From Proteus vulgaris (GTDB lineage: Bacteria > Pseudomonadota > Gammaproteobacteria > Enterobacterales > Enterobacteriaceae), in NCBI RefSeq assembly GCF_016239305.1, contig NZ_JAEHOQ010000013.1:54262-118261 (forward strand): a DNA stretch of 64,000 nucleotides. The letters are read 5' to 3'. The position numbers were made by a program, and so were the translations under genes. Below the pieces are notes generated by a model that was not told where the DNA came from, made no database searches, and was given only the letters and a program-made list of their open reading frames with translations. Positions 31,513 to 42,284 of the stretch are shown one piece after another. How positions within the stretch are numbered: position 1 is the stretch's first letter; every line of letters begins with the position of its first letter.

Positions 31513-32268
31513 ATGGCAGGTCATAGTAAATGGGCCAATACAAAACACCGTAAAGCAGCGCAAGATGCGAAACGCGGTAAAATTTTCACTAAAATCATCC
31601 GTGAATTAGTTACAGCAGCACGTTTAGGTGGTGGTGATCCTGCAACTAACCCACGTTTACGTGCGGCAGTTGATAAAGCATTATCAAATAACATGACTCG
31701 TGACACCTTAAACCGTGCGATTGCACGCGGTGTGGGTAATGATGAAAATGATAATATGGAAACTATCATCTATGAAGGTTATGGCCCTGCGGGTACTGCT
31801 GTGATGGTTGAATGCTTAAGTGATAATCGTAACCGTACTGTTTCCGATGTTCGCCATGCATTTACCAAAACAGGTGGTAACTTAGGAACGGATGGTTCAG
31901 TTTCTTATCTTTTCACCAAAAAAGGTGTAATTTCTTACGCACCGGGTGTTGATGAAGATGCTGTTATGGAAGCTGCGTTAGAAGCGGGTGCGGATGACGT
32001 TGAAACTTATGATGATGGCGCTATTGATGTTTACACCACGCCAGAATCGTTTGGTGAAGTAAAAGATGCAATGGATGCTGCAGGTTTTGTCGCTGAAGCT
32101 GCCGAAGTTTCCATGATCCCCTCAACAAAAGCAGAATTGGATATCGAAACAGCACCGAAATTAATGCGTCTTATTGATATGTTAGAAGACAGTGATGATG
32201 TGCAAGAAGTGTATCACAATGGTGATATCTCTGATGAAGTTGCAAAACAACTGGAAGATATCCTGTAA
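31513..32268 (+). CDS. yebC: YebC/TACO1 family translation factor
   Basis: The 251-residue protein starts [23 protein letters not shown], the invariant N-terminus of the YebC/PmpR/TACO1 family. Members help ribosomes through proline-rich stretches, and some were described as DNA-binding regulators. Length is normal. GGAG precedes the ATG at a good distance. It sits between nudB and ruvC as in E. coli. A hairpin without a T-run lies in the 125-base gap before ruvC. Confidence 0.95.
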   Translation: MAGHSKWANTKHRKAAQDAKRGKIFTKIIRELVTAARLGGGDPATNPRLRAAVDKALSNNMTRDTLNRAIARGVGNDENDNMETIIYEGYGPAGTAVMVECLSDNRNRTVSDVRHAFTKTGGNLGTDGSVSYLFTKKGVISYAPGVDEDAVMEAALEAGADDVETYDDGAIDVYTTPESFGEVKDAMDAAGFVAEAAEVSMIPSTKAELDIETAPKLMRLIDMLEDSDDVQEVYHNGDISDEVAKQLEDIL

Positions 32269-32393
32269 TCGTTCTAACGATTATCGAAAATAACAGTGTT
32301 GATTACTGTTATTAAAAAGTGCGAAGAGAAGAGCAGAGCAAATTTTCTTGCTCTTTTCTCTCGCCATCGACCATATCGGCAACAGGAATTGAT

Positions 32394-32915
32394 ATGGCTA
32401 TCATTTTAGGTATAGATCCTGGATCACGGGTTACAGGTTATGGTGTAATTCGACAACAAGGACGACAACTTATCTATTTGGGAAGCGGTTGTATTCGTAC
32501 ACAAGTTTCCGACCTTCCTAATCGACTTAAACGTATTTATGCTGGTGTTAGCGAAATTATTACGCAATTTTCGCCAGATGTGTTTGCCGTTGAACAAGTA
32601 TTTATGGCTAAAAATGCTGACTCTGCATTAAAACTAGGGCAAGCGCGAGGTGTGGCGATACTGGCTGCAGTAAATAATGATTTACCTGTTTTTGAATATG
32701 CGGCTCGTCAAGTTAAACAAACGGTTGTGGGTACAGGTGCTGCCGAAAAAAGCCAAGTGCAACATATGGTACGTTCAATATTAAAGCTATCCGCTGCGCC
32801 ACAATCAGATGCCGCCGATGCTTTAGCAATTGCTATCACACATTGCCACTTTAACCAAAATTTATTACGTGTGGGGGATCCTCGATTAGTTTTAACGCGA
32901 GGTCGATTAAGATAA
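32394..32915 (+). CDS. ruvC: Holliday junction resolvase RuvC
   Basis: RuvC cuts Holliday junctions bound by RuvAB. I place the start at ATG 32394 with AGGA upstream, giving 173 residues starting [17 protein letters not shown], the same length as E. coli. Acidic active-site residues are visible as Asp8, Glu in FAVEQVFM, and the Asp pair in [11 protein letters not shown] frame open to 32319 lacks homology. A T-tailed hairpin that overlaps a LexA box ends the gene. Confidence 0.97.
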   Translation: MAIILGIDPGSRVTGYGVIRQQGRQLIYLGSGCIRTQVSDLPNRLKRIYAGVSEIITQFSPDVFAVEQVFMAKNADSALKLGQARGVAILAAVNNDLPVFEYAARQVKQTVVGTGAAEKSQVQHMVRSILKLSAAPQSDAADALAIAITHCHFNQNLLRVGDPRLVLTRGRLR

Positions 32916-32949
32916 GTTGTTATCTTGGTAAATGTTTTTGGTTTTTCAC

Positions 32950-32976
32950 AGGCTGGATATACGTCCAGCTTTTTTT
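32950..32976 (+). terminator. Terminator of ruvC, overlapping the ruvA LexA box
   Basis: Stem around gctgga/tccagc (32952-32957 with 32964-32969), extended by wobble pairs, followed by seven T (32970-32976). Confidence 0.7.
32953..32968. promoter_or_regulatory. LexA (SOS) box before ruvA
   Basis: CTGGATATACGTCCAG is a 16-bp palindrome of the LexA type (CTG-N10-CAG) and closely resembles the E. coli ruvA operator CTGGATATCTATCCAG. It lies 50 bases before the ruvA GTG start. Confidence 0.8.
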
Positions 32977-33018
32977 ATGTTATAAACTTGGCGTAAATAT
33001 ATTTGCGGAGGCGTTAGG

Positions 33019-33639
33019 GTGATAGGTCGTATCAGAGGAATTATTCTTGAAAAACAGCCACCAGTGGTGCTGATTGAGGCAGGTAATGGTGTAGGTTATG
33101 AAATAAATATGCCAATGACCTGTTTTTATGAACTGCCTGATATTGGACAAGAAGCCATTATCTATACGCAATTTATCGTACGTGAAGATGCTCAATTACT
33201 TTATGGTTTTAACCAAAAACAAGAGCGTGCACTTTTTCGTGAATTAATTAAAGTCAATGGTGTCGGCCCGAAACTGGCATTAGCCATTTTATCTGGTATG
33301 TCGGCCCGTCAATTTGTGACAGCTATTGAAAATGAATCTATCTCTTCATTAGTAAAATTACCGGGCGTGGGTAAGAAAACAGCAGAACGTTTAGTGGTTG
33401 AAATGAAAGACCGCTTCAAGGGGCTTAATGGTGATTTATTCGAAAATAGCGATATTGAGTTACCAGAAAGTACTTCGCCTAAAACACCAAAAGCGGCTGA
33501 TATTGAAGCCGAAGCCTCTGCTGCATTAATCGCATTGGGCTATAAACCACAAGAAGCAGCAAAAATGATCAGTAAAGTAGCAAAACTGGGTTCAGATAGT
33601 GAAACGCTTATCAAAGAAGCATTGCGCGCGGCTATTTAG
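33019..33639 (+). CDS. ruvA: Holliday junction DNA helicase subunit RuvA
   Basis: RuvA tetramers bind the Holliday junction and load RuvB. The 206-residue protein has the N-terminal OB fold ([15 protein letters not shown]), two helix-hairpin-helix motifs ([13 protein letters not shown] and [16 protein letters not shown]) and the C-terminal RuvB-binding domain ([17 protein letters not shown]). The start is GTG after GGAGG. It forms an SOS-controlled operon with ruvB, 12 bases downstream. Confidence 0.97.
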   Translation: MIGRIRGIILEKQPPVVLIEAGNGVGYEINMPMTCFYELPDIGQEAIIYTQFIVREDAQLLYGFNQKQERALFRELIKVNGVGPKLALAILSGMSARQFVTAIENESISSLVKLPGVGKKTAERLVVEMKDRFKGLNGDLFENSDIELPESTSPKTPKAADIEAEASAALIALGYKPQEAAKMISKVAKLGSDSETLIKEALRAAI

Positions 33640-33651
33640 GAGTAACACATT

Positions 33652-34659
33652 GTGATTGAAGCAGATCGCCTGATTTCAGCAGAAATTCAACAACCTGAAG
33701 AAGAAATAATAGATAGGGCTATTCGCCCTAAATCTCTTGCCGAATATGTTGGGCAACCACAAGTTCGTGAACAGATGGAGATTTTTATTCAGGCGGCTAA
33801 ATTACGTCATGATGCACTCGACCATTTGCTTATTTTTGGCCCTCCCGGATTAGGTAAAACCACATTGGCAAATATCATTGCTAATGAAATGGGAGTTAAT
33901 TTGCGTACGACATCGGGCCCAGTGCTTGAAAAGGCGGGAGATTTAGCCGCTATGCTAACTAACCTTGAGCCTCATGACGTACTGTTTATTGATGAAATTC
34001 ATCGACTCTCTCCCATTGTTGAAGAAATCCTTTATCCTGCAATGGAAGATTACCAGCTTGATATTATGATTGGCGAAGGGCCTGCCGCACGTTCGATTAA
34101 AATTGATCTACCGCCATTTACCTTAGTGGGAGCAACCACAAGAGCGGGCTCTTTAACATCACCTTTGCGCGACCGTTTTGGTATTGTGCAACGTTTGGAG
34201 TTTTATAATGTTGATGACCTCCAACACATTGTCTCTCGTAGCGCCAATTTTATGGGATTAGAGATGACAAATGAAGGTGCTCGTCAAATTGCAATGCGTT
34301 CACGAGGTACACCACGTATTACTAATCGATTGTTGCGCCGAGTACGAGACTTTGCTCAGGTTAAAGGTAATGGTGCCATCGATGAGGATACCGCTTCTAA
34401 AGCGCTTGATATGTTAAATGTAGATGCTGCGGGTTTTGACTATTTAGATCGTAAATTACTTTTTGCCATCATTGATAAATTTATGGGTGGCCCTGTGGGA
34501 TTAGATAACCTTGCCGCCGCTATTGGTGAAGAGCGAGAAACCATCGAAGATGTGTTAGAGCCTTATTTAATCCAGCAAGGTTTTATTCAGCGCACGCCAC
34601 GAGGCCGTGTTGCCACGAATCATGCCTATCGTCATTTTAATCGTATCGTAGAAGAATAA
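33652..34659 (+). CDS. ruvB: Holliday junction DNA helicase subunit RuvB
   Basis: RuvB is the AAA+ motor for branch migration. The 335-residue protein has Walker [10 protein letters not shown], Walker [11 protein letters not shown], sensor 1 GATTRAG and the C-terminal winged helix ([15 protein letters not shown]). The start is GTG ([11 protein letters not shown]) with AGGAG 9 bases upstream. Follows ruvA and is closed by a strong terminator. Confidence 0.98.
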   Translation: MIEADRLISAEIQQPEEEIIDRAIRPKSLAEYVGQPQVREQMEIFIQAAKLRHDALDHLLIFGPPGLGKTTLANIIANEMGVNLRTTSGPVLEKAGDLAAMLTNLEPHDVLFIDEIHRLSPIVEEILYPAMEDYQLDIMIGEGPAARSIKIDLPPFTLVGATTRAGSLTSPLRDRFGIVQRLEFYNVDDLQHIVSRSANFMGLEMTNEGARQIAMRSRGTPRITNRLLRRVRDFAQVKGNGAIDEDTASKALDMLNVDAAGFDYLDRKLLFAIIDKFMGGPVGLDNLAAAIGEERETIEDVLEPYLIQQGFIQRTPRGRVATNHAYRHFNRIVEE

Positions 34660-34692
34660 ATTAACGTTCTGTCATTTATCATAAATAAGAAT

Positions 34693-34728
34693 AACCCTTG
34701 ATGGAGTAATTACATCAAGGGTTTTTTT
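34693..34728 (+). terminator. Terminator of ruvAB
   Basis: Perfect 11-bp inverted repeat aacccttgatg/catcaagggtt (34693-34703 with 34713-34723) followed by T. It may also serve znuB from the other side. Confidence 0.9.
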
Positions 34729-34750
34729 GTATCAAATTTGGCTTATTTGA

Positions 34751-35536
34751 TTATTGCTTAGCGGGGGCGAACAAACTCAAGATAAATAAACAGCTCGCTG
34801 CTAAAACAACAGAAGGGCCTGCGGGAGTGTCATAAAAAGCAGAGAAAGTTAAACCACCTGTAATTGCTAACATACCAACGGCAATAGCAATCATGGCCAT
34901 CTGCTCTGGTGAGCGAGCAAAACGGCGCGCCGTTGCTGCAGGAATAATGAGTAGAGAGGTGATAATTAATGCGCCAACAAACTTCATGGCTAAACCAATA
35001 GTTAGGGCGGTGATCATCATTAGCTTTAAGCGTTCTCGCTGAATATTTACACCATCAACAAAGGCTATATCTTGGTTAATGGTCATAGAAAGCAGTGGAC
35101 GCCATGAACGAATAATCACAAATAAAACAATCACAACGCCAATAAAAATACTGATAACATCTTGGTAGTTAACCGAAAGCAAATCACCAAACAGATACGC
35201 CATTAAATCTACACGCACATTGGACATTAAACTAACAACTACAAGCCCTAAAGAAAGCGCACTGTGTGCCATGATCCCTAAAAGGGTATCAACAGAAAGT
35301 TGTGGTTTTAATTCTAACCATACTAATAGAATAGCTAAAAGAAGAGTGACTACAATAACAGCATAAAAAGGCTCGATATTAAATAACAAACCAAAAGCAA
35401 CCCCGAGTAATGAGGCATGAGCTAAGGTATCACCAAAATAAGACATACGACGCCAAACGACAAAAGAGCCCAATGGGCCCGCCGCCATTGCTAAGAGCAT
35501 ACCGGCAATCCAACCCGGTAACAGCAACTCAATCAT
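34751..35536 (-). CDS. znuB: Zinc ABC transporter permease ZnuB
   Basis: ZnuB forms the inner-membrane channel of the high-affinity zinc importer. I place the start at ATG 35536 ([20 protein letters not shown]), giving 261 residues as in E. coli; the frame is open farther upstream only because it runs antiparallel through znuC. It has about eight helices of the ABC-3 permease type. The start overlaps the znuC end by 8 bases. Confidence 0.95.
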   Translation of the reverse strand: MIELLLPGWIAGMLLAMAAGPLGSFVVWRRMSYFGDTLAHASLLGVAFGLLFNIEPFYAVIVVTLLLAILLVWLELKPQLSVDTLLGIMAHSALSLGLVVVSLMSNVRVDLMAYLFGDLLSVNYQDVISIFIGVVIVLFVIIRSWRPLLSMTINQDIAFVDGVNIQRERLKLMMITALTIGLAMKFVGALIITSLLIIPAATARRFARSPEQMAMIAIAVGMLAITGGLTFSAFYDTPAGPSVVLAASCLFILSLFAPAKQ

Positions 35537-36254
35537 GACGACACTCCTTACTATGCTGGTGATGATGACGATAAATACCAAGTTGTTCAGCACCACGACT
35601 ACCAAACATAGCGATAAATTCTGGGTGGGAAGAAACAACATCTGGTGTGCCTGAACAGCAAATATGACCATTTAAACAGAGCACTTCATCTGTTTTTGCC
35701 ATGACTAAATGAAGATCATGAGAAACCATCAAAATGGCACAACCTAATTCATTACGAAGTTGATTAATTAAATCATAAAGAGCAAGTTGACCATTAACAT
35801 CAACACCTTGAGTTGGCTCATCTAAGACTAAAAGTTGAGGTTGATTAAGTAAGGCTCTTGCTAATAACACGCGCTGAGATTCACCACCTGACAGTTTTTG
35901 CATTGGCTGATTGATTAATTTAGCCGCATTAACGCGCTCAAGGGCAGGGAGAATATCTTTATCTTGTACACCTGGTTTTAGCGTCATAAAGCGCTTAACT
36001 GTTAATGGCATTGTAGGGTCAAGATAAAGTTTTTGAGGAACATAGCCAATACGTAACGTATTATGGCGTTCTACTTTTCCTGATGTTGGATTTAATAACC
36101 CAAGAACTAAACGGATAACCGTGGATTTACCCGCACCATTAGGGCCAAGTAAAGTAAGAATACGGCCTGCTTTTAAATCAAAAGAGATATCTTTTAAAAT
36201 TTCTCTTTCACCAAAAGAAACAGAAACCGATTTTAAACAAATCAAGTCAGACAT
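35529..36254 (-). CDS. znuC: Zinc ABC transporter ATPase ZnuC
   Basis: ZnuC powers zinc uptake. The 241-residue ABC protein has Walker [10 protein letters not shown], signature LSGGESQRV, Walker [13 protein letters not shown] and a histidine-rich end ([14 protein letters not shown]). Transcribed with znuB and divergent from znuA, with a Zur palindrome between them. Confidence 0.97.
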   Translation of the reverse strand: MSDLICLKSVSVSFGEREILKDISFDLKAGRILTLLGPNGAGKSTVIRLVLGLLNPTSGKVERHNTLRIGYVPQKLYLDPTMPLTVKRFMTLKPGVQDKDILPALERVNAAKLINQPMQKLSGGESQRVLLARALLNQPQLLVLDEPTQGVDVNGQLALYDLINQLRNELGCAILMVSHDLHLVMAKTDEVLCLNGHICCSGTPDVVSSHPEFIAMFGSRGAEQLGIYRHHHQHSKECRHD

Positions 36255-36278
36255 AAAATTAGCACTTGCAGAATCATT

Positions 36279-36301
36279 GAAACGTTATAATATAACATTT
36301 C
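36279..36301. promoter_or_regulatory. Zur operator between znuCB and znuA
   Basis: A 23-bp palindrome centred on A36290, with half-sites GAAACGTTATA and TATAACATTTC and a single mismatch. It matches the enterobacterial Zur box (GAAATGTTATAATATAACATTTC type) and lies midway in the 74-base divergent region, so it can repress both sides when zinc is ample. Confidence 0.85.
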
Positions 36302-36328
36302 CAATGATGATTCACGAGAATTCTTCCT

Positions 36329-37273
36329 ATGTTACATAAAAACAACAAATTTGCGCATCGTTTTTTATTGAAATCATTTTTAGCGACAGCGATGATCAGT
36401 TCATTCTGCGCTTCTGTTCAGGCTGATGTGGTGGTTTCTATTCGGCCAATCGGATTTATTGCCGCAGCTATCGCTGACGGGGTGACACCAACGGAAGTTT
36501 TATTACCGGATGGTGCATCTCCACATGATTACGCATTAAAACCATCTGATTTGAAAAAAATTACTTCTGCTGACCTGATGGTATGGGTTGGGCCTGATAT
36601 GGAAGTGTTTTTAGATAGACCATTAAACAGACTTACAGACAATCATAAGTTGGCTTTAGCGGAAACTGACGAAATAAAGTCGCTTTTATTGAAAGATGAT
36701 GATGACAATGTGCATAAATATGAGGAAAATCACGAACATCATTCTCACGGTGATTATAATATGCACATCTGGTTATCACCAGAGATTGCGTTGTCGTCTG
36801 CAAAACAGATCCATGAAAGGTTAATTGCACTTTATCCAGATAAAAAAGAACTTCTGGACGTAAACCTAGGTAAATTCAGCGAACAACTCAAGCAAACTGA
36901 TAAGAATCTTGTTAATATTCTGTCGCCTGTTAGAAATAAGGGTTATTTTGTCTTTCATGATGCTTATGGCTACTTCGAAAAACATTATAATTTAAAGCCA
37001 TTAGGTCATTTTACTATCAACCCTGAAATACAGCCAGGTGCGCAGAAATTACATCAAATACGAACACAGTTGGTTGAGCAAAAAGCAACCTGTATTTTTG
37101 CTGAGCCACAATTTAGGCCGACAGTAATAGAAACAGTGGCGAAAGGCACTGGGGTTAAAATGGGTGTATTAGACCCCCTAGGAAGTGGGATTGCTCTAAC
37201 TCAAGAGAGCTATGTGAAATTCCTTACCCAACTAGCTAACCAATATGCGAGCTGCCTGAATGAAACACAATAA
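36329..37273 (+). CDS. znuA: Periplasmic zinc-binding protein ZnuA
   Basis: ZnuA captures zinc in the periplasm for ZnuBC. The 314-residue precursor has a signal peptide (cleavage near SVQADVV). It also has the cluster A-I ligands, visible as His in GASPHDYAL, His in NMHIWLSP and His in GHFTINPE, and a His/acid-rich loop (HKYEENHEHHSHGD, about residues 131-144). mepM starts 12 bases after its stop, so both are probably one transcript under Zur. Confidence 0.96.
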   Translation: MLHKNNKFAHRFLLKSFLATAMISSFCASVQADVVVSIRPIGFIAAAIADGVTPTEVLLPDGASPHDYALKPSDLKKITSADLMVWVGPDMEVFLDRPLNRLTDNHKLALAETDEIKSLLLKDDDDNVHKYEENHEHHSHGDYNMHIWLSPEIALSSAKQIHERLIALYPDKKELLDVNLGKFSEQLKQTDKNLVNILSPVRNKGYFVFHDAYGYFEKHYNLKPLGHFTINPEIQPGAQKLHQIRTQLVEQKATCIFAEPQFRPTVIETVAKGTGVKMGVLDPLGSGIALTQESYVKFLTQLANQYASCLNETQ

Positions 37274-37285
37274 GGAATTAAGAAC

Positions 37286-38611
37286 GTGCAGCAGAAGAAA
37301 TCCATTGCACAGGTATATTTAAGTTTACCACTCCCACATAAAATCATGCTTGGTTCGTTAACTGCAGCAACATTGGCCGTCGCGATTTGGCGGCCAGTAG
37401 TTCTTCAAAATGAGCAAAGCCGAGAAGTTCCTGTCAGTATTCAAATGCCTCTCGCTAATCAAGGCGAAAATACCGATGACATCATCACTGATAGTAGTGA
37501 TCAACTTACAGATGAAGGCTTAGTTGGTGCAGATGACGGCACTGACACAAGTACAGCAGTCGCACAAGTTCCTCACACTTATATTGTGTCTAGTGGCGAT
37601 TCATTAAGTTCAATACTGACTCAGTTTGGTATTGATTCTGCTGATATTGCGACTATCTCTAATCAAAATAAAGATCTCAGAAACCTGAAAATTGGGCAAC
37701 CTATTAGCTGGGAACTTGATGATAATGGGTTACTTCAAGAATTAAGCTGGGGTGTCTCTCGTCGTGAAACTCGCGTTTATACCCGTACAGAAACGGGTTT
37801 TAAAGAAACAAAAGAGTTCCAAAAAGGTGAATGGAAAAACAGCGTAACGACAGGTGTTATTCGAGGTAGTTTTTCTGTAAGTGCAACAAATGCAGGTTTA
37901 ACTAATGCCGAAGCACGCGCTGTTACTAAAGCATTACAGTGGCAAGTAGACTTTAAAAAGTTACAAAGTGGTGACCAATTTGCGGCACTATTTTCTCGTG
38001 AAGTGCTTGATGGGCGTACCGAGCAAAGTGAGCTAATTGGTGTCCGTTTACGTAGTGCGGGTAAAGATTATTATGCGTTTCTTGCTGAAGATGGCCGTTT
38101 CTACGATAGCCAAGCGGGTGGATTAGAACGCGGATTTATGCGTTTCCCAACGGTGAAGCAGTTTAGAGTGTCATCTCAATTTAATCCTCGTCGTATTAAC
38201 CCTGTTACAGGACGTTTGGCTGCTCATAAAGGTGTCGATTTTGCTATGCCAGTGGGTACACCAGTATTAGCAACAGGGGATGGCGAAGTGATTGTAGCAA
38301 AATATAGCGGTGCCGCAGGTAACTTTATCGCTATTCGCCATGGTAGCCAATACACCACGCGTTATATGCATTTACGTCAATTATTGGTAAAGCCAGGGCA
38401 ACGAGTTAAACGTGGCGATAGAATTGCGTTATCGGGTAATACAGGACGTTCTACAGGACCTCATTTACACTATGAGCTGTGGATCAACCAACAAGCAGTT
38501 AATCCATTAACGGCAACATTACCTCGTGCTGACGGTTTAACAGGTAAAAACAAGCAAGAATACTTAGCTAAAGTCAAAGAGATTAAGCCTCAATTAGTGC
38601 TAGCCGATTGA
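37286..38611 (+). CDS. mepM: Murein DD-endopeptidase MepM
   Basis: MepM cleaves D-Ala-mDAP cross-links to let peptidoglycan expand. The 441-residue protein has one N-terminal membrane anchor (IMLGSLTAATLAVAIW), a LysM-type domain (TYIVSSGDSLSSILTQFG, about 97-150), and a C-terminal M23 peptidase with zinc ligands in AAHKGVDFAMP and HLHYE. The start is GTG after AAGGA. Closed by a strong hairpin before lpxM. Confidence 0.95.
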   Translation: MQQKKSIAQVYLSLPLPHKIMLGSLTAATLAVAIWRPVVLQNEQSREVPVSIQMPLANQGENTDDIITDSSDQLTDEGLVGADDGTDTSTAVAQVPHTYIVSSGDSLSSILTQFGIDSADIATISNQNKDLRNLKIGQPISWELDDNGLLQELSWGVSRRETRVYTRTETGFKETKEFQKGEWKNSVTTGVIRGSFSVSATNAGLTNAEARAVTKALQWQVDFKKLQSGDQFAALFSREVLDGRTEQSELIGVRLRSAGKDYYAFLAEDGRFYDSQAGGLERGFMRFPTVKQFRVSSQFNPRRINPVTGRLAAHKGVDFAMPVGTPVLATGDGEVIVAKYSGAAGNFIAIRHGSQYTTRYMHLRQLLVKPGQRVKRGDRIALSGNTGRSTGPHLHYELWINQQAVNPLTATLPRADGLTGKNKQEYLAKVKEIKPQLVLAD

Positions 38612-38635
38612 CAATTAATACGATTTTAAAGACAT

Positions 38636-38665
38636 AAAAGCGGATGATTGATATCATCCGCTTTT
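38636..38665 (+). terminator. Terminator of znuA-mepM
   Basis: Perfect 13-bp inverted repeat (38636-38648 with 38653-38665), loop TGAT, T-rich tail. Confidence 0.9.
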
Positions 38666-38716
38666 GTTTTAACGTTTTTTACGCCTATTAGGGGTGTCAG
38701 TTCAGAGAGTTATCTG

Positions 38717-39691
38717 ATGAATAAAGAAAAAGATACAGATAGCAAAGCGGGTTATGTGCCTACTTTTCACCGCGCATATTTACATCCTCGTCATTGGGGA
38801 ACTTGGCTAGGCGCTGGTGTTTTAAGTGCATTGGCTTATATGCCAGTTAAATGGCGTGATCCATTTCTTGCTTCTATTGGTCGTTTTGTTGGGCGTAAAG
38901 CGAAAAGTGCAAGACGTCGTGCAGATATCAATTTGAGATACTGTTTCCCAAAATGGGATAAAACACAACGTGAAACAGTTCTTGATAGTATGTTTGAAAC
39001 GGCGCCCCAATCCTTTGTGATGTTAGCAGAGCTTTGTTTAAGGGGGCCTGAGCACATATTAAAACGAACAAGCTGGCAGGGCTTAGAGATCATCGAGCGT
39101 TTTAAAGAGCAAGGCCGTAATGTTATTTTTATGGTGCCTCATGGTTGGGCTGTTGATATCCCTGCAATGTTATTAGCCGCCAAAGGCCAGCAAATGGCGG
39201 CTATGTTTCACCATCAAAAAGATCCCGTGGCTGATTATTTATGGAATAAAGCACGCCACCATTTTGATGGACGGTTACATTCGCGCGAAGCTGGTATTAA
39301 GCCATTTATTTCTTCTGTTCGACAGGGCTTTTGGGGATATTACTTACCTGACCAAGATCATGGCGCAGAGCATAGTCAATTTGTGGATTTTTTTGGTACA
39401 TATAAAGCAACATTACCCGCAATTGGGCGTTTAATGAAAGTATGCCGAGCAGCTATCGTGCCTTTGTTCCCAGTTTATTGCCATAAAACACATCAGCTTC
39501 ATATTATTATTCGTGAGCCTATGGATGATATTGAAGATAAAGATGATGCTTATATTGCACGTAGAATGAATGAAGAACTAGAAGCGTTAGTCACACCAAC
39601 GCCAGAGCAATACACTTGGATCTTAAAATTATTAAAAACACGTAAAGAGGGCGAAATTGAGCCTTATTCGCGTGAAAATATATTGGACTAG
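38717..39691 (+). CDS. lpxM: Lipid A myristoyltransferase LpxM
   Basis: LpxM adds the last secondary acyl chain to KDO2-lipid A at the inner membrane. I place the start at ATG 38717 (MNKEKDTDSK); the frame open from 38648 begins inside the mepM terminator. The 324-residue protein has the HX4D catalytic motif in VPHGWAVDIP and YYLPDQDHGAEHSEFVDFF-like segments. Shares the terminator region with convergent pykA. Confidence 0.95.
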   Translation: MNKEKDTDSKAGYVPTFHRAYLHPRHWGTWLGAGVLSALAYMPVKWRDPFLASIGRFVGRKAKSARRRADINLRYCFPKWDKTQRETVLDSMFETAPQSFVMLAELCLRGPEHILKRTSWQGLEIIERFKEQGRNVIFMVPHGWAVDIPAMLLAAKGQQMAAMFHHQKDPVADYLWNKARHHFDGRLHSREAGIKPFISSVRQGFWGYYLPDQDHGAEHSQFVDFFGTYKATLPAIGRLMKVCRAAIVPLFPVYCHKTHQLHIIIREPMDDIEDKDDAYIARRMNEELEALVTPTPEQYTWILKLLKTRKEGEIEPYSRENILD

Positions 39692-39713
39692 TTAGTTAAT
39701 AAGCAAATATAAA

Positions 39714-39744
39714 AAAACGGGCGCTCAATTAAAGTGCCCGTTTT
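39714..39744. terminator. Bidirectional terminator between lpxM and pykA
   Basis: 12-bp stem with one wobble pair (39714-39725 with 39733-39744), A7 on the left and T4 on the right. Confidence 0.85.
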
Positions 39745-39768
39745 ACTATTAAGATTTACAACTTGGTA

Positions 39769-41211
39769 TTATTCAACCGTCAAAATACGGCATGTATTAG
39801 TGCTACCGATAGTACCCATTAGGTCACCTTGAGTAACTAACACTAAATCACCAGAAACTAAGAAACCTTTGTCACGTAAACGAGCAATTGCTTCGTTAGC
39901 AGCAGCAATGCCATCAGTATGAGTACTACAATAAACAGGTGTAACACCACGATAAAGTGCCGTTTGGTTTAGTGTTTTCTCATGGCGAGACATTGAGAAA
40001 ATTGGTAAACCTGTACTGATACGGGACATCATGCGTGCAGTACGACCTGATTCTGTCATCGCAATAATTGCATTAACGCCTTTCATATGGTTAGCGGCAT
40101 ACATAGTGGACATCGCAATAGCTTCTTCCACGGTATCAAACACCATATCTAAGCGGTGCTTAGACACATTAGCAGCAGGCATTTTTTCAGCCCCTAAACA
40201 GACTTGTGCCATTGAAGCGACTGTTTCTGCTGGATATTGTCCTGCTGCAGTTTCTGCCGAAAGCATAACCGCGTCAGTGCCATCTAACACGGCATTAGCA
40301 ACGTCCATAACCTCAGCTCGAGTTGGCATTGGGTTTGTTATCATTGACTCCATCATTTGAGTAGCAGTGATAACAACACGATTAAGCTGACGAGCACGAC
40401 GAATTAGTTTTTTCTGTACACCAACAAGTTCAGGATCGCCAATTTCAACACCTAAGTCGCCACGAGCCACCATTACGACATCGGATGCCATAATGATTTC
40501 ATCAATAATTTCATCATTAGCGACCGCTTCAGCACGCTCTACTTTAGATACAATTTGGCATTCACAACCTGCATCACGGGCTAAACGCCGAGCGAGGTTA
40601 AGATCTTCGCCTGTTCTTGGGAATGAAACAGCAAGGTAATCGACACCAATTTTAGCTGCCGTAATAATATCTTGCTTATCTTTCTCTGTTAATGCATCAG
40701 CAGAAAGACCGCCACCAAGTTTGTTAATGCCTTTATTATTAGATAAAGGGCCACCCACGGTGACTTCAGTAAAGACTTTTAGTCCATCAACTTTGAGGAC
40801 TTTCAACTGAACGCGACCATCATCGAGCAGTAAAATATCACCAGGAACTACATCGGTAGGTAGGCCTTTATAGTCAATGCCGACTTGATTTTGATTGCCT
40901 TCACCTTTTTCAAGGGTGGCATCAAGCAAGAATTTATCACCGACATTCAGGAAAACTTTTCCGTCTTTAAATGTAGAAACACGGATTTTAGGGCCTTGTA
41001 AATCCCCAAGAATAGCAACATGGCGACCAAGTCTCGCTGCAATTTCACGCGTACGATTAGCACGAGCAAGATGATCTTCCGCAGAACCATGAGAGAAATT
41101 TAATCGAACAACATTCGCACCAGCAATAATAATTTTTTCTAAGTTATTATCACGATCTGTTGCTGGGCCTAAGGTGGTAACAATTTTTGTTCTTCTGAGC
41201 CGTCTGGACAT
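39769..41211 (-). CDS. pykA: Pyruvate kinase II
   Basis: PykA makes pyruvate and ATP from phosphoenolpyruvate. The 480-residue protein matches the AMP-activated type II enzyme, beginning [23 protein letters not shown], with the substrate motif [12 protein letters not shown] and the effector domain ending [24 protein letters not shown]. Lies next to the regulator gene hexR, on the same strand, separated by 230 bases. Confidence 0.98.
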   Translation of the reverse strand: MSRRLRRTKIVTTLGPATDRDNNLEKIIIAGANVVRLNFSHGSAEDHLARANRTREIAARLGRHVAILGDLQGPKIRVSTFKDGKVFLNVGDKFLLDATLEKGEGNQNQVGIDYKGLPTDVVPGDILLLDDGRVQLKVLKVDGLKVFTEVTVGGPLSNNKGINKLGGGLSADALTEKDKQDIITAAKIGVDYLAVSFPRTGEDLNLARRLARDAGCECQIVSKVERAEAVANDEIIDEIIMASDVVMVARGDLGVEIGDPELVGVQKKLIRRARQLNRVVITATQMMESMITNPMPTRAEVMDVANAVLDGTDAVMLSAETAAGQYPAETVASMAQVCLGAEKMPAANVSKHRLDMVFDTVEEAIAMSTMYAANHMKGVNAIIAMTESGRTARMMSRISTGLPIFSMSRHEKTLNQTALYRGVTPVYCSTHTDGIAAANEAIARLRDKGFLVSGDLVLVTQGDLMGTIGSTNTCRILTVE

Positions 41212-41441
41212 GTATTACTCCGTTGACCTTGAACGAAAGGTGTTGGCTATTGGATAAAACAGAAATCAGACAATATTTTATCCAATATGTTAAGTGAAAC
41301 GCATCAAGCTAATTGCAACATACACTACTGTTTTCATTATATGTGAGAGTTAGCTAGCAGATATGCTACCAGTTTTCAAAAAGTTATCTAGTCAGGGCAC
41401 AATAGGAAGTGTGACAATACTAACAGAATAATTAAAAACGG

Positions 41442-42284
41442 TTACTTATCAAACCGTGAATCACGTAAAGCTTCTTTGACGCGCTTCAAATTATCTCTGA
41501 ATTTTGGTCCTCGGCGCAAAATAAATCCTGTTGCGAGAACATCAATAATAGTGAGTTGTGCAAGGCGGGAGATCATTGGCATGTAGATATCAGTATCTTC
41601 AGGCACATCAAGTAAAATAGGGAGGGTGGACTCAGAGGCTAAAAGTGAACCAGGTGTCGTAATAGCAATCACTGCAGCATCGTTTTCACGCGCAATTTTA
41701 GCAATTTCAACGAGATTTTTAGTCCGCCCTGTATGGGAGATAACCACGACAACATCACCATCAGTGCTATTAATACAACTCATACGTTGCATAACAACGT
41801 CATCAAAGTAAGTAACAGGAATATTAAAACGAGAAAATTTGTTCATGGCATCGTGAGCAACGGCTGCTGATGCACCTAAGCCAAAAAAAGAGATTTTTTT
41901 AGCTTGCGTCAAGATATCAACTGCACGATTGATTGCGGCGATATCAATATTATTTTTAACGTTCTCAAGCCCCGCCATGGCGGATTCAAAGATTTTATTG
42001 GTATAAGAAGAGACTGTATCAGAATCATCAATATTACGATTTACATAAGGAGTGCCGTTGGCAATGCTTTGTGCTAATTGTAATTTAAAATCAGGAAATC
42101 CCTTGGTCGCCATGCGACGGCAAAAACGATTAACCGTGGGTTCACTGACATCAGCCGTTTTAGCCATTAAGGCAATACTAGAATGGATAACAGTTTGTGG
42201 CGCAGTTAAAACAGCTTCTGCAACTTTTTTTTCTGATTTACTCAAGATGTCCAGATTAGACTGAACTCTTTCCAATATATTCAT
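41442..42284 (-). CDS. hexR: HexR, RpiR-family repressor of central carbon genes
   Basis: HexR represses zwf and related genes until KDPG binds. The 280-residue protein has an N-terminal RpiR helix-turn-helix (ALMAKTADVSEPTVNRFCRRMATKGFPDF) and a C-terminal SIS sugar-phosphate domain (ISFFGLGASAAVAHDAMNKFSRF). Divergent from zwf, the arrangement in most gamma-proteobacteria. Confidence 0.95.
   Translation of the reverse strand: MNILERVQSNLDILSKSEKKVAEAVLTAPQTVIHSSIALMAKTADVSEPTVNRFCRRMATKGFPDFKLQLAQSIANGTPYVNRNIDDSDTVSSYTNKIFESAMAGLENVKNNIDIAAINRAVDILTQAKKISFFGLGASAAVAHDAMNKFSRFNIPVTYFDDVVMQRMSCINSTDGDVVVVISHTGRTKNLVEIAKIARENDAAVIAITTPGSLLASESTLPILLDVPEDTDIYMPMISRLAQLTIIDVLATGFILRRGPKFRDNLKRVKEALRDSRFDK

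Noticed and set aside
32289..32313. 9-bp hairpin between yebC and ruvC, possible terminator
   Set aside because: It is followed by A, not T, on the plus strand, and the genes around it run in that direction.
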